Source: Ophiobolus disseminans | Taxonomy: Eukaryota > Ascomycota > Dothideomycetes > Pleosporales > Phaeosphaeriaceae | DNA length: 64,000 nt | Direction of reading: 5' to 3' | Assembly: GCA_010093685.1 (NCBI GenBank) | Contig: MU006236.1 | Coordinates: forward strand, 248,001 to 312,000 | Shown here: positions 43,912 to 54,538 of the stretch, in pieces | Position numbering within the stretch: position 1 is the first letter of the stretch | Layout of the letters: each line of letters starts with the position of its first letter | Position numbers and translations under genes: made by a program | Notes under the pieces: model-generated | Told to the model about the DNA's origin: nothing | Database searches by the model: none | The model's input: the letters and a program-made list of their open reading frames with translations, nothing else

Positions 43912-44133
43912 TGTCACGGTTGAGGGCATCTCCTGCCTCACGTGCAGTGGCACCTCACCTCTGGTGAGACGATGCTGCCTTTCCTGCACTAGCGCTGTTT
44001 ACAGCCCATCATGTATATCTACTTTTTGTAGCGTCACTCAATACAACCTCAGTTCAATCCTTCAATTATTCCTGCATATGCGCTGTTCTCATACCGCAAC
44101 ACCTTCTCCTTCGTTTCTGCTCCATTCCCACAC
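43912..44133 (+). mobile_element. Possible LTR of another family
   Basis: Starts TGTCACGG and ends near CTCCATTCCCACA, with LTR-like internal landmarks shared with the other LTRs here (CATGTATATC, TGTAGCGTCACTCAATACAACC). It abuts the truncated LTR, suggesting nested insertion. No target duplication was found, so the limits are approximate. Confidence 0.4.
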
Positions 44134-45017
44134 GAACGATTGTTGATTTTGATTTCTTATACATCTCCGTTTGGCCTCTTGATCAAACCGCTTCCAAGCA
44201 TGCGTACTGTGTGTACCACGGGACTGAGTTCTGCGCCAATGGCGAGAGTCCCTTTGAAGTTGCCTATCACTTTTCCCCTTCACCTCTTCCGTTTCACACT
44301 TCCCTCTCATGGTGTAAACTTTACGCAAACTAACACGAACTCGAGTCGTTTTCATATCAGTCACCGACGAACTCCTTGGACAGACTAATCATTGCTATCG
44401 TATTGTCGGTAATTGATGTTCCTCATTGACATGGCTCAGTTCGAGACTATTCACGCCTTCCCATGGCAAACAGAGCGCTCGCTCCTCGAGTATATGTACA
44501 TTGCTGCCGGGGCACTTACCCTTCTTCTTCAGAAACCCATTCATAGACAGCCACGACAATAGAACCTCCAAACCGGCAGCACTACGATCACCTACACTCA
44601 CACAAAAACCGAATTACAACGACATTACAATTTGATACCATCTCCTAGACCTACTGGTTAGGCCATTCTTTAGTACAAGGTACCAACACAACTACATTCA
44701 ATATGACACCCAAGAAAGATCACGCTCAGAAGAAGGATCAGAAAAAGGATCAGAAGAAGGAAAACGACCGTCAGAAAGCTCTTCACGATGAAGAGCGCAA
44801 ACAGAAAGAGAAAATGAACGGGGCACATAAAGCCCGGAATAAGGACTTCGATAAGCAACTGATCGACTTCAATGCGGAGTTGGACAGGCAGGAAAAAGCG
44901 AGGCAAAAGGTGGAAAAAGAAGAGGAGGACAAACAGCGGAAACAACAGCAATCTGGAACGTTATCCGCAAAACGTCCTCACACGGGAGGGGATTCCCAAT
45001 CTCCGCGTCCTCATGAA

Positions 45018-45231
45018 TGTGGGAAGAGAGCAGAGATGAAGAAGAAGGTTGATTGTTCTATAGAGTAGACAAGCAAGATTATATACAAGAGTACGCGTAA
45101 GCATATGATGTGGAAAGAGTGGCTGTGGAAGCTATAGAAGGTACCAGAATGTACCGTGCTCATGTAAGCTCATGTATCGGACCGATAGGGGATCACGATG
45201 TACCGATGAGGTTGAGCTGCTAGGTCTGACA
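45018..45231 (-). repeat. 3' LTR of the copia element
   Basis: 214 bp, plus-strand reading TGTGGGAAGAG ... GGTCTGACA; it is the downstream LTR because the element reads on the minus strand. 213 of 214 positions match the other LTR. Confidence 0.93.
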
Positions 45232-45312
45232 CACCCCCTGAGGTATCCATGTTGGATGGAAACCTCACAAATAAAATATCAACAGAGTGAAACAGATATG
45301 CGTGTAGCATAG

Positions 45313-48300
45313 CTAGTCTGACTGACTAAGGGGCACAGGACAAGGAGAGTCCTTAACAATAAGGTGACCAATGTCCTTCAAGCCAAGCTGGCGTATGAAG
45401 TTCTCATGTTTCTGTCGAGGAAGAAGCTTTGTGAAGCCATCAGCAGGCATATCAGCTGTAGGCTTCCACTCAACAGTGATTCTTCTAGCTTCAACTTCCT
45501 GTCGAAGCCACATTTGATGGATATCAACATGGCGAAGCTTAGTTTGAATGCGATCAGCGTCGCCTTAAACAAGGCGTACAGTCTAAGCATTGTCACACCA
45601 GAGAGCCTTCTTGGTGTGAAGTGTAAAGCCTATATTGCGGCAGAAGCGGTCCCAGTATTGCGATTCAACGCCAGCAGCTGAGAGAGCATACAACTCTGCT
45701 TCAGTGGTAGAGCGAGTGACTGACCGAAGCACAGTGGCCTTCCAGTCAATGGGCATGCTATAGAGCATGAAGACATATCCAGCAGATGATCGACAAGTCT
45801 CAACGTCGTCTCCAAATGATGCATCAGCAGCACCAAAGAAGGTGGGTGTTGTTGAGTCAATTTTAGTTGCATAGGCCTGAGTAGGCTCACCCCCTCGAGC
45901 GCTGATGGCAAGGTACCGTGTACCATACAGGTATTGCCACACGTGCTTGATCTCAGAGAGGTGGGTTGGTCCTGGATTAGTCAAGAACCTTGCAAGAACT
46001 GAGTGAGCATGTGCAACATCAGGTCTTGTCATGACTTCAATATAGGCTAGGTTGCCTACTAGGCGCTGGTATGTCTTGGTGTTTGAAGGTTCTGAAATGC
46101 CTTCAAAGGGTAACATCCTTGAGGTGGATGAGAGTGGAGTGGATAGGTATCTTCCATCAGGGCGGATAAGGTTGAACTCAGTGCAGACTTTGTTAATGAA
46201 TGCATCTTGGACTAGGTAGAGCTGGCGGCTAGCAAGGACGCGCTCAACTCGGATACCAAGGAACCACTTAACATTGCCTATCTGACGGAGGTTGTAGAGC
46301 TTGATAAGCTGTTGTTCAAGCTTCTAGAAATCCTCCTGATAGTCAGGGTGGTAGAGCATGATAATGTCATCCACGTAAAAGAAGAGGATGACTCTGTTGT
46401 TCATCCAAAGGCATGGAAAGCCTTGGACAGGGTGTAGTCCAAGCTGTTGCAGTGAGGCTTGGAAGTGTAGAGCCCACAGGCGTGGGGCCTCTTTCAGGCC
46501 ATAGAGAGCGCGTAACAGTTGAAGCGTCTGGCCATACTTGTTCTGGAAACCATCTGGCGTTCTCACATAGAGAGTGCGATCCAGGAGAGCATTTAGGAAA
46601 GCGTTTGGAACGTCGTATTGCATAGCCTTGAGGTTGAAGGCACAGGCAAGAGCCATAAGAGCTCAGAAGAGGCGTCCGGCTAGAGTGGCTGCGTACGTGT
46701 CGCCATACTGTGTTTGCAGGTCTCCACGGACTACAAGGCGGGCCTTGTATTTGAGCAGATATCCATCCTCATTGAATTTGTAGGTAAACACCCACATCAA
46801 AGGCACAGCATCTGCAGTGCTTTCAGCTGTGATATCAGCTGAGGCGAAGGTGTTCTTCTCCCAGCAGCTGTCAAACTCAGTTATTGCAGCAGCCTCAAAC
46901 TGCTTGCCATGCATGTGATGCTTGAGTTCTTTCCAGTGACGTAGTGGAGGAGGGAGATCATCGCGATGAATGCGAGTAGGATCACGCTTGATCCTAGGTT
47001 GTGAGGCAAGAGAGGTAGCCTCATGAGATTGCTGAATCATAGCAGCAAAGGCATAGTACTTAGTCAATAGACTAGCCTCAATGCAATGCGCCTAGCGGCG
47101 TCTTTTGCTAGTGACAATGTTGTCCTGTGAGAGATCTGGATTTCGTCGCTGAGGAGCGTTGTTCTGCTGTCGATCTAGGACGTATAGCGCATGTGTGTCC
47201 GGGTCACGTGTAGTGACTCTGGTTGTATCTGAGTCCTCATCAGAGTTCCACCCCCTAGGTGTCATGTGCTGTGAAGCAGCAGAGGACTCCTGGAATAGCT
47301 GTTGCTCAGCTGGGTCAGGAGAATCATGAGGATCGGGTGTACCGCGAGGCTCAGGTGTACCGCGAGGCTCAGGTGTACCGCGAGCGGTAGTTGTAGGAGA
47401 AGGCAGTTGCTGTATCTGCTTCTGCGCAGGAGAGGAAGCAACTGTAGCCTGTCGCTGCTGCAATGGCTGAGCAACTACGATAGTGTCACCATCATATTCC
47501 TCCTCAGGAATGTGTGAATTCTCAATAATATGTGGTGCCATAGGCTGTGTAGATGGCTTGTCCTTATAAAGCTCATCAATGAAGCGTACATCACGTACGC
47601 GGATAACGCGATTTGTGGCTGGTAGCCATACTCGATATATGTTTGAGGCATCATATCCAAGAAGAAATCCTTCAAAGGTGCGGTCTTCAAGCTTGTCTCC
47701 TCTAGGTAGGTGCTTGTTGAGCACAAATCCACGGCTTCCAATAGCGTGGAGTTGAGAGAGGTCTGGGCAAATGCCAGTGACCATCTCATGTGGTGTACGC
47801 CACTCAATAGATCTTGTAGGCATGATGTTGAGTAGCCTAGCTGCTGTGCAGACTAGCTCATTGGCTAAGGTCTTGGGTAGACCAGCATGGATTCGAAGAA
47901 CCCTAGCAACAGTGACAATGCTGGCTCCGGCTCGCTCAGCACCCCCCAGCTGTGCAGGAGTGTCTGGAGATCTTATCTCAACCTTGATGCCAGCTGTTGT
48001 AAGGACTTCCTGAGCAGAAGAGCCCAAATTGGCTTCAGCTCGTCCATATCCAACGTCTCCATCCATGAAGACTATAGCTACCTGGTAGCCATATACCCGC
48101 TCAATCTTGTTGATAAGGCGGGTGATTGCAGGAACGACAGTAGCCTTATGTCGATCCTTAAGAGTACAGATCTCATAGAGCTTCGTGTACTCGCATACTG
48201 CATGCAGTGCCCAGACATCGCCATTGTAGCATGCCTCACCATGCTTCTGGAGTTGGATGATGTCGACAATAATGCGGTAGAATGGGCGCTGAGCCTTGTC

Positions 48301-50028
48301 AGCTCTAGGACGTCGACTGACATCTTCCTTCATCTTGCCCTGGATGCAAGGGATGCAGGAATCTGACCACTGTTCTCCCTTGCCATTGGTGCCTACTGTG
48401 AGGTCAGTAGTTGAGTCTTTGAGATGCTCAATAGCTTGGTAGCTTAGATGACCAAGCAGCTGATGAGCTCTCATTGCTGTGACAACTTGCGGTGGCTTTG
48501 CTTCCGTAGATCTAGCTGCCAGAGCCTGAAAAGGCTGTGCAGCGTCTTGAGCGTCTAGGAACCAGTGGCCTCTAACTCGTTTAAGGTCTGAGAAGATCTG
48601 AGACTCATCCTCCTTGAAGAGTTTGTTTGTTTTTGAGTTGAAGTGGATCTTTTTGCAGCAGCTCAGACTGAAGATATTGGCAACAAATCCTGGGATATAT
48701 GCCACTTTCTTGAGCGTAATTGAGGCTGTCTCACTGCCTCTTCTCACATTGAGTGTTACTTCTCCCCAGGCCTGTACTTGGTGCGAGTTACAGCCTGCTT
48801 GCACAGTGTCTTGGGAGGAAGGAAGCCTAGTCTGCTTCCAATTGGGTCCAATCTTGTTGCAGATGTGGACGTTTGAACCAGGGTCCATCACCCATTGGTT
48901 CTGCAGAGTCTGATCCTGCAATGAAGATGCAGCATTAGACTGCAAGGGTTGCATGAAGTAGGCTGCATTTGATGTATATCCATCTGAGCTGCAGTCCGAA
49001 CTTGCGTCAGCTTGGAGGGTCTGACGTGATGCGGAGTTATTGCGTTTAGCTAGCTCAGCCTTAGCTTTCTCCACATCAAATGTCCACTGGATACCTGCAT
49101 CCTTGTAGGCCTTCTTGACCTTCTTAAGCGTATCATTGTTGCGGAAGGTTTCAACAAGCTAGGATAAAGCCTTTGTGCTAGGCTTAAAGTCCTTAAACCT
49201 GCCTTTGGCCTCAGGATTAAGAGTGAAGCACAGGAGGACTGAATGGTGGTATCTACAGGCGCATGTTGATCGGTCCTTCTTCGGGTGATCTCTCGGCTTG
49301 GGCTCTGTGATTGACAGAGAGGTGAAACTCCCTAGTGGCTTGGTTGTGTTTTGGGCTGTAGGTGCTGTTCGGCGGTAACGGCTGATCAAATCTTGTAGCG
49401 TTGGAGTTGGCAGAAGGGCGTTTGATTCGCCTTGCTCCATAGCAAGGAACTGCGCTTGTGCCCATGCCTCATCTCCTGAGTCCCGTACAGCATGAATGAA
49501 TCGCCACTGTGCTCGGGTTTCTGTCATCTCTGGCATGCTCTCCTGAGCACATTGAGATGTGATTTGCGAGTATTCGTCTAGCCAGGCTTGCACGCTCTGG
49601 TTCTTTGGCTTCTTCTGAATATTGCTGTATTTGGCAGCAAGCTCTAGCCTGCGTTGCTGGTCTGTGACCTTGAAGTGATTCCGGAGCGTTGTAAGCTGGC
49701 TCCGTGGATCGTCATGCTCTGCCCTGTTGATCAGGTGGACATGAGTGGTTGCAACGGTGCGTAAGATCTCAAGATTGACCTCACCAATTGCCTTCAGAAT
49801 TGATTCTTGACGTCTTGACTTAATCTCCCAGATCTTCCATGCGTCTGCAGAACTGTCATCAGACGGCTCTGCAACAGGTAGTGGAGTCGCCATAGTAGAG
49901 TCAGGGTCGCAGTACTGCCATACGCCCTTGATGGTAGCGTATCGTCGTTTGGCAGCATACCAAGGTGTCCAGTCAGAGGGACCTTGAAGGATAGTAGTAG
50001 CACGAGCATCAGTGCTAGAGGTGGCCAT
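45313..50028 (-). pseudogene. Copia Gag-Pol, one frame with six nonsense codons
   Basis: The ATG at 50028 starts Gag (DWTPWYAAKRRYATIKGVWQ; Gag helices; a degenerate CxCx3H...C knuckle). All pol parts share one frame: protease WVMDPGSNVHIC, integrase HHCC (HQLLGHLS...CIPCIQGK) with Asp, Asp and Glu (VDIIQL, FMDGDVGYG, GGAERAG), RT with FFYVDDI, and RNase H with ADASF, TEAELYAL and WCDNA. Internal stops are at 49161 (TAG), 47094 (TAG), 46665 (TGA), 46326 (TAG), 45585 (TAG) and 45567 (TAA). Each is explained by C-to-T at CAG, CGA or CAA. No frameshift was seen over 1,572 codons. Gag and Pol would be one polyprotein without the first stop. Confidence 0.9.
47329..47384 (-). repeat. 18-bp minisatellite inside pol
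   Basis: Two perfect and flanking partial copies of an 18-bp unit (plus strand ACCGCGAGGCTCAGGTGT) encode repeated PRGTPE in the linker between integrase and reverse transcriptase. Confidence 0.75.
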
Positions 50029-50344
50029 AGTGGCAAAAGAGCTGCCTTGCAAGTCGGCAGAGAAGATGAGGTAGGACCTCAAAGGATTGTGAGAGCTGGT
50101 CTCAAACGTGTCGTGTACAACGACGAGATGCGTGCAGCAATGCGACAGCAGGTGTGCAGCAGCGCGACAGCAGATCCAAGGCGTAACCTTGGTAGATGAG
50201 AAAGGGTCTCAAAGAGTTGCGTGATGCGACGACAGCAGGCGTGCAGCAACGCGAGGATAATCGCAGGGACGACGTATACAACGTGCAATGCGATAAAGCA
50301 GAGTGAACAATCTTATTGAAGTATCGCAGCGTGGTGCGGGGATA

Positions 50345-50357
50345 CCGGGCTCATAAC
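50345..50357 (-). other. Primer-binding site, half-tRNA(iMet) type
   Basis: Directly inside the 5' LTR the plus strand reads CCGGGCTCATAAC. GGGCTCATAAC equals the anticodon arm of initiator tRNA-Met (anticodon CAT) in yeast. The minus strand is therefore complementary to an internal, not 3'-terminal, tRNA segment. That is the half-tRNA priming known for Drosophila copia. The match is seen; use as primer is inferred. Confidence 0.7.
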
Positions 50358-50571
50358 TGTGGGAAGAGAGCAGAGATGAAGAAGAAGGTTGATTGTTCTA
50401 TAGAGTAGACAAGCAAGATTATATACAAGAGTACGCGTAAGCATATGATGTGGAAAGAGTGGCTGTGGAAGCTATAGAAGGTACCAGAATGTACCGTGCT
50501 CATGTAAGCTCATGTATCGGACCGATAGGGGGTCACGATGTACCGATGAGGTTGAGCTGCTAGGTCTGACA
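50358..50571 (-). repeat. 5' LTR of the copia element
   Basis: 214 bp, adjacent to the primer-binding site at 50357 and to the target duplication ATGAA at 50572. Contains a TATATA-like stretch as promoter candidate. Confidence 0.93.
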
Positions 50572-51071
50572 ATGAAGCTCAGCAAGCTCGTACCAATTCA
50601 GGAATTCTGTCTCGAGGTGGCGGCCTTCAGGGTCAAGGTACCTCGTCTCGTTCCAATACCGGCTCAGGATCTCATTCAAACACTTTTCTTGCTGGAATTC
50701 TGAATCATCCCCATGGTGACCCTTCCACACCTGCTGCCCCACGTGCAGCCGCACAGACAGGTTCACACACAGGCTCACACAGTTCACACCATGAGGGTCC
50801 GAACGCTGACCTCTATGAACATCCCGGACCATGAACTCAGAGATCAGGAGGTTCAATTTTAGGCATTGGTGCTCTTCGCATTGGTGGCTCTGAAAGTCAA
50901 GAAAGAGGCCGCGGTATGGAACCTCCAAGTACGCAGGCTCCTGCCGCGCGCCAACCCAGTCGCTCGGGCTCGGGACGTATGAATATCAGTGACATGCTTA
51001 GTGGACCGCCACCTGAGACCAGGCATCCTACGGCGGAAGGTGGGAGAGGCAGCGGTAGGGACCATTCAACT

Positions 51072-51233
51072 TGTCGGATGTGGGAGACAGGGCAAAAGTG
51101 AGAAGAAGGTTGTTGTATTGAGAGAGCTACATAGAGCAATTATATACACAACAAGATGAGTAAGCTAGTGACTAAGAGTCACGTGGAGATGCAGTCCGCA
51201 GTGTACCATGTGAACCGAGGTGCCAGGCTGACA
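51072..51233 (-). mobile_element. Solo LTR, 162-bp family, inverted copy
   Basis: Reverse complement of the 162-bp LTR (plus strand TGTCGGATGTGGG ... CCAGGCTGACA). The exact target duplication CAACT is at 51067-51071 and 51234-51238. It interrupts the same host reading frame as the copia element. Confidence 0.92.
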
Positions 51234-52429
51234 CAACTCATTCCCGAGATCCCACTACGCAGGCTCCTGCCGCACGCCATCCCAGTGGCTCGGGCTCGGG
51301 ATATATGAATATCGGGCAGAGTCCTCGTCCCGCGACAGCATTAGGACCTACGCAGGGTCATTATTTCGACTCGGCCCACAGGACCGCAAGTCCCAGTGGG
51401 ATGGCGACTCAGGGGGCTCAAGGAAACGTTTCTAATGTCCGTGGAAGACAAGCTGCGCAACATGATAGCCAGAATCCACGCGGATCCAGCCAACCTCCGG
51501 ACTGGCAAATGTTGGACCAGAGAGGGTTGATGCCGCCCAACAATCCTTCGACAACTGCTCATGCACAGCAACCTCCTCCGCCACCACCGACTGGCACTAT
51601 CCCCCACATGCAATCTTTTCTGACCTCGGCCTTGCAAAGCAGTTATAAGGCGGCGCCTCAAAGTCCAGCGGCATCTCATCCAGCGTCTAGCTACTATGCT
51701 CCTAAGAAAACCTCTGCATCGGCTCGTCCTCCGACTCATCCAGCATCTGCAGATCCATATCATAACACAATAAAGACGACATCAGCGCCTGCACGGCCTC
51801 CAGTTCCACCGCCCGGTGCTGCCGACCCAATGGGCAAGTGGTGTTGCGAATGTCTCCGAAAAGATAGGCCAGAACAGAGGCATCAGACGCACGGCGGACC
51901 TTCCTGCATTAATTTACCGATGGACGCCAATGGCTAGCCAGTGAAAAACGCAGTTTCGTACGGGCATAAATGGTGTAATGGATGCTTGGATCTTCGTAAG
52001 AGCGAGGAACTACCATACTTGGGTAAAAGATTGAATACGATCCCATGGGTAACAGGTCGTCCTTGGAGCTTATATCAGTAAATAACAAATAGACCGTATC
52101 TAGAGGCTGCTTGGGCAGCACATTTCGCGACAGGACAGATTGATAATTGGAACGAACGCAACATGACACAGACGTGTACCCATCCAAAGCCTAGAAATGC
52201 TGCTGGTAGAGCGCAAGGAACTTGTGGGCAATCCGCACTCAACTGCAAAAGTTGCAGTGTTACTCCCTTTCCATCAAATGACCCTCCGCAGCCTCCACAG
52301 CCTCCACAGCCTCCTCAACCTCCACAGCCTCCGCAGCCCCCGCAGCCTCCAGCCCCTCCGCTATATGATCGACAGCAGTCCGCTAAAGGCCGGGTTGACG
52401 TGATCACGGCACTCCTTCAACGGTTGTAA

Positions 52430-53772
52430 ATTTCGCTAGTCTTACTCTCGGAGAGAGTATGTCGATGCTTTGAGTCTCAGCTTGGCGTTTTTTCCCCTTA
52501 TTGCTGAGTTTGTTGCTGAGTACCAAAGTATTCTTCATAGTTGTATGATTAAAACTGTAGTCAGCCAGCGAGCTGATGCACATACGTCGATATTGCACTT
52601 GCTTCGAGTGAAATCCTAATTATATCACAGCGACTCCGCATCTTGGTAGATAGGTACTGGGTTGAGCTGTGGTGGATTTATACTTTCTTTTGCGAATGGT
52701 TTCTGTCAGCCTGGCACCTCGGTTCACATGGTATACTGCGGACTGCATCTCCACGTGACTCTCAGTCACTAGCTTACTCATCTTGTTGTGTATATAATTG
52801 CTCTATGTAGCTCTCTCAATACAACAACCTTCTTCTCACTTTTGCCCTGTCTCCCACATCCGACAGTCTCTCTCCGGCAAAGCGGTAGAAAATATAAAGA
52901 AACTTGGCTACTGCTGGCGGCAGCCATACCAAACTTGCTCTTCCTAGCTTTACGTAGAGGTGGACGACGATGCGCGACCTTAAATATCTTTGCTTCGCGA
53001 CGTTCTATCTGACGGGTTATCGATCGACTACCGGGACTGATGCTCCATGGTTCGGTCATGAAGTCGAGGAAAATACATTCGAGAGGGCTGCACCGAATTT
53101 CACACCGGCCTCTGCAAGACTATGTCATGAACACTACCCAGGTCATGTCGCTTTCGATCGTGTCCTGAATAACCCCGCAATACGTCTACAAATCAGTTCT
53201 ACTCAGACTCGCGCTCTGAGCTCCTTGCACCGTTGAGGCTTGGTGCCTCACCACGTCGCAATGTGTGCACATCCATCGGCACCGATTACACTCTCCGGTA
53301 TTTGACATGGCATTTAACTGGGATAGCGGCAAGGGCAGGACGGCGAACTGTTACGACTCCCTAAAGCGAACCTGATTAACTGCCGGGACGGACTAAAGGC
53401 CCTGCAAACCCATTAGGTGGCCATGTACACAAAGGAACGAAGAACCTTGGAAGCTATCAACGCCCTAGTATTAAAATGGCAAGGTGAATGCTGTCGCTAC
53501 CAGGCCCCACGCCTAAACAGTTAAGCGTTCTACGTTCTCTGTTGATTGTATGATTACGGCAATACGTGTGCGAGCACGATGAGTCATTCACTGGCACTCA
53601 CATTCCGACAAGTGATTCAGTTCACCTTCACCCATTGGTGCACCAATCTTTGGTTCGCGGCACTCGTCACGTTTTCGGTCGGCGTAACCATGGGACATAT
53701 CATAGCACGATCCACACCACAATCAAACGTTTACCTCACCCACACTCGAGCGTACTTCCGATCAACTACAGA
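52430..53772. other. Intergenic with solo LTR; no gene supported
   Basis: Contains the solo LTR 52704-52865. An 88-codon ATG frame (52970-53236) and a 76-codon frame at 53546 have no family resemblance. Confidence 0.4.
52704..52865 (+). mobile_element. Solo LTR, 162-bp family, copy 3
   Basis: 162 bp, TGTCAGCC...ATCCGACA. Compared by eye with 23061-23222 it differs at about nine positions, nearly all transitions. Flanks GTTTC (52699-52703) and GTCTC (52866-52870) are a target duplication with one change. Confidence 0.88.
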
Positions 53773-54538
53773 ATGAGCCAAAATTCCAACCGAGTCTCAG
53801 ATATGGTGACTACGAGCACAAAAACGCCCGAGCAACCCGACCACTCAGTCCCGCTGCTCGACGGGCTTCTGGATGTCACGCAAATCCCAGGTGATCTAGT
53901 GGAGCTGTAAGTACCCCTCTTGAAGTAAGAATATTCACTACTAACCATCACGCAGGGTGAAGCGCAATGCCGAAGCCTCACCATTGCTTCGCCTGCCCGC
54001 TGAGCTACGTGCCAAGATATGGGGTTATGCTCTCACGTACGAATACATCGTCCTACAGCGAGCCAATTGTGGTTCACGACTGGGCAAACTAAAGGGCGGC
54101 GCTCGGTCAACAGCGCACAATGGCCGCATGGAGAAGGAGCTATCTGCTCTCCACCTTTCAGAAACCTGCCGTCAAATCTACTCGGAGACCGCAACAATGG
54201 CTTACGAGCTGAACATCTTCCACATCGGTGTCATCCACGATATGAACGTCAGCCTTCCACACTTGTCGCAATTCCCCGCGTTGAAGAATGCGATTAGCAA
54301 GGTCGAAATCTCCGAGGTCATATCGGTCTGGTATAACTATCGCAAAATGCCGCTCATCCGGAAGCACTTTCCTGCCATGACACAGCTGTCGATTCGAATC
54401 GATGAGGTGTCGCGTGCGTCAATTACTGCGGCTGGACGAGGACCCGAGTTGGACTTCTTCGTCGAGAAGTTGCGGGAGTTGGAAGGACTAAACTTCGACA
54501 TTGTCTGGATGGACCTCCACCGAAACTTGATTGTATGA
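53773..54538 (+). CDS. F-box-like/2EXR-type protein (two exons)
   Basis: Exons 53773-53906 and 53956-54538 (49-nt intron, GTAAGT...GCAG) give 238 residues. After a polar N-terminus comes LLRLPAELRAKIWGYALTYEY, the F-box-like helix, then LHLSETCRQIYSETATMAYELN, the conserved Cys-Arg-Gln block of the family. It is intact and not closely similar to the array at 13-19 kb. Function unknown. Confidence 0.75.

Larger units (their letters stand above)
45018..50571 (-). mobile_element. Full-length Ty1/copia LTR retrotransposon (5,554 bp)
   Basis: Two 214-bp LTRs in direct repeat (45018-45231 and 50358-50571) run TG...CA and differ at one position (GGGGATCACG against GGGGGTCACG). The element is flanked by the exact 5-bp target duplication ATGAA (45013-45017 and 50572-50576). 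On the minus strand the order is 5' LTR, primer-binding site, gag, protease, integrase, reverse transcriptase, RNase H, purine tract (CTCAGGGGGTG) and 3' LTR. Integrase before RT makes it copia-type. The coding frame has six stops, so this copy is not autonomous. It sits inside the gene starting at 44703. Confidence 0.95.
44703..52429 (+). pseudogene. Novel low-complexity protein with paired Cys motifs, split by two LTR insertions
   Basis: The ATG at 44703 opens a Lys/Glu-rich helix (KKDQKKDQKKENDRQK...). The frame is entered by a copia element at 45018 and resumes at 50577 as a Ser/Gly/His-rich region. A solo LTR interrupts again at 51072 and the frame resumes at 51239. It ends in WCCECLRKDRPEQRHQTHGG and GHKWCNGCLDLRKSEELPYLG, then QGTCGQSALNC, a Pro-Gln repeat and a stop at 52427-52429. 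Excising each insertion plus one target copy keeps one frame, although the solo-LTR insertion (167 bp) is not a multiple of three. Three in-frame stops remain: TGA 50832, TAG 51935, TAA 52079. The family is unnamed to me. Confidence 0.75.

Noticed and set aside
49159..49161. Programmed stop readthrough between Gag and Pol
   Set aside because: Five more stops of the same kind occur in pol, so mutation is the simpler explanation.
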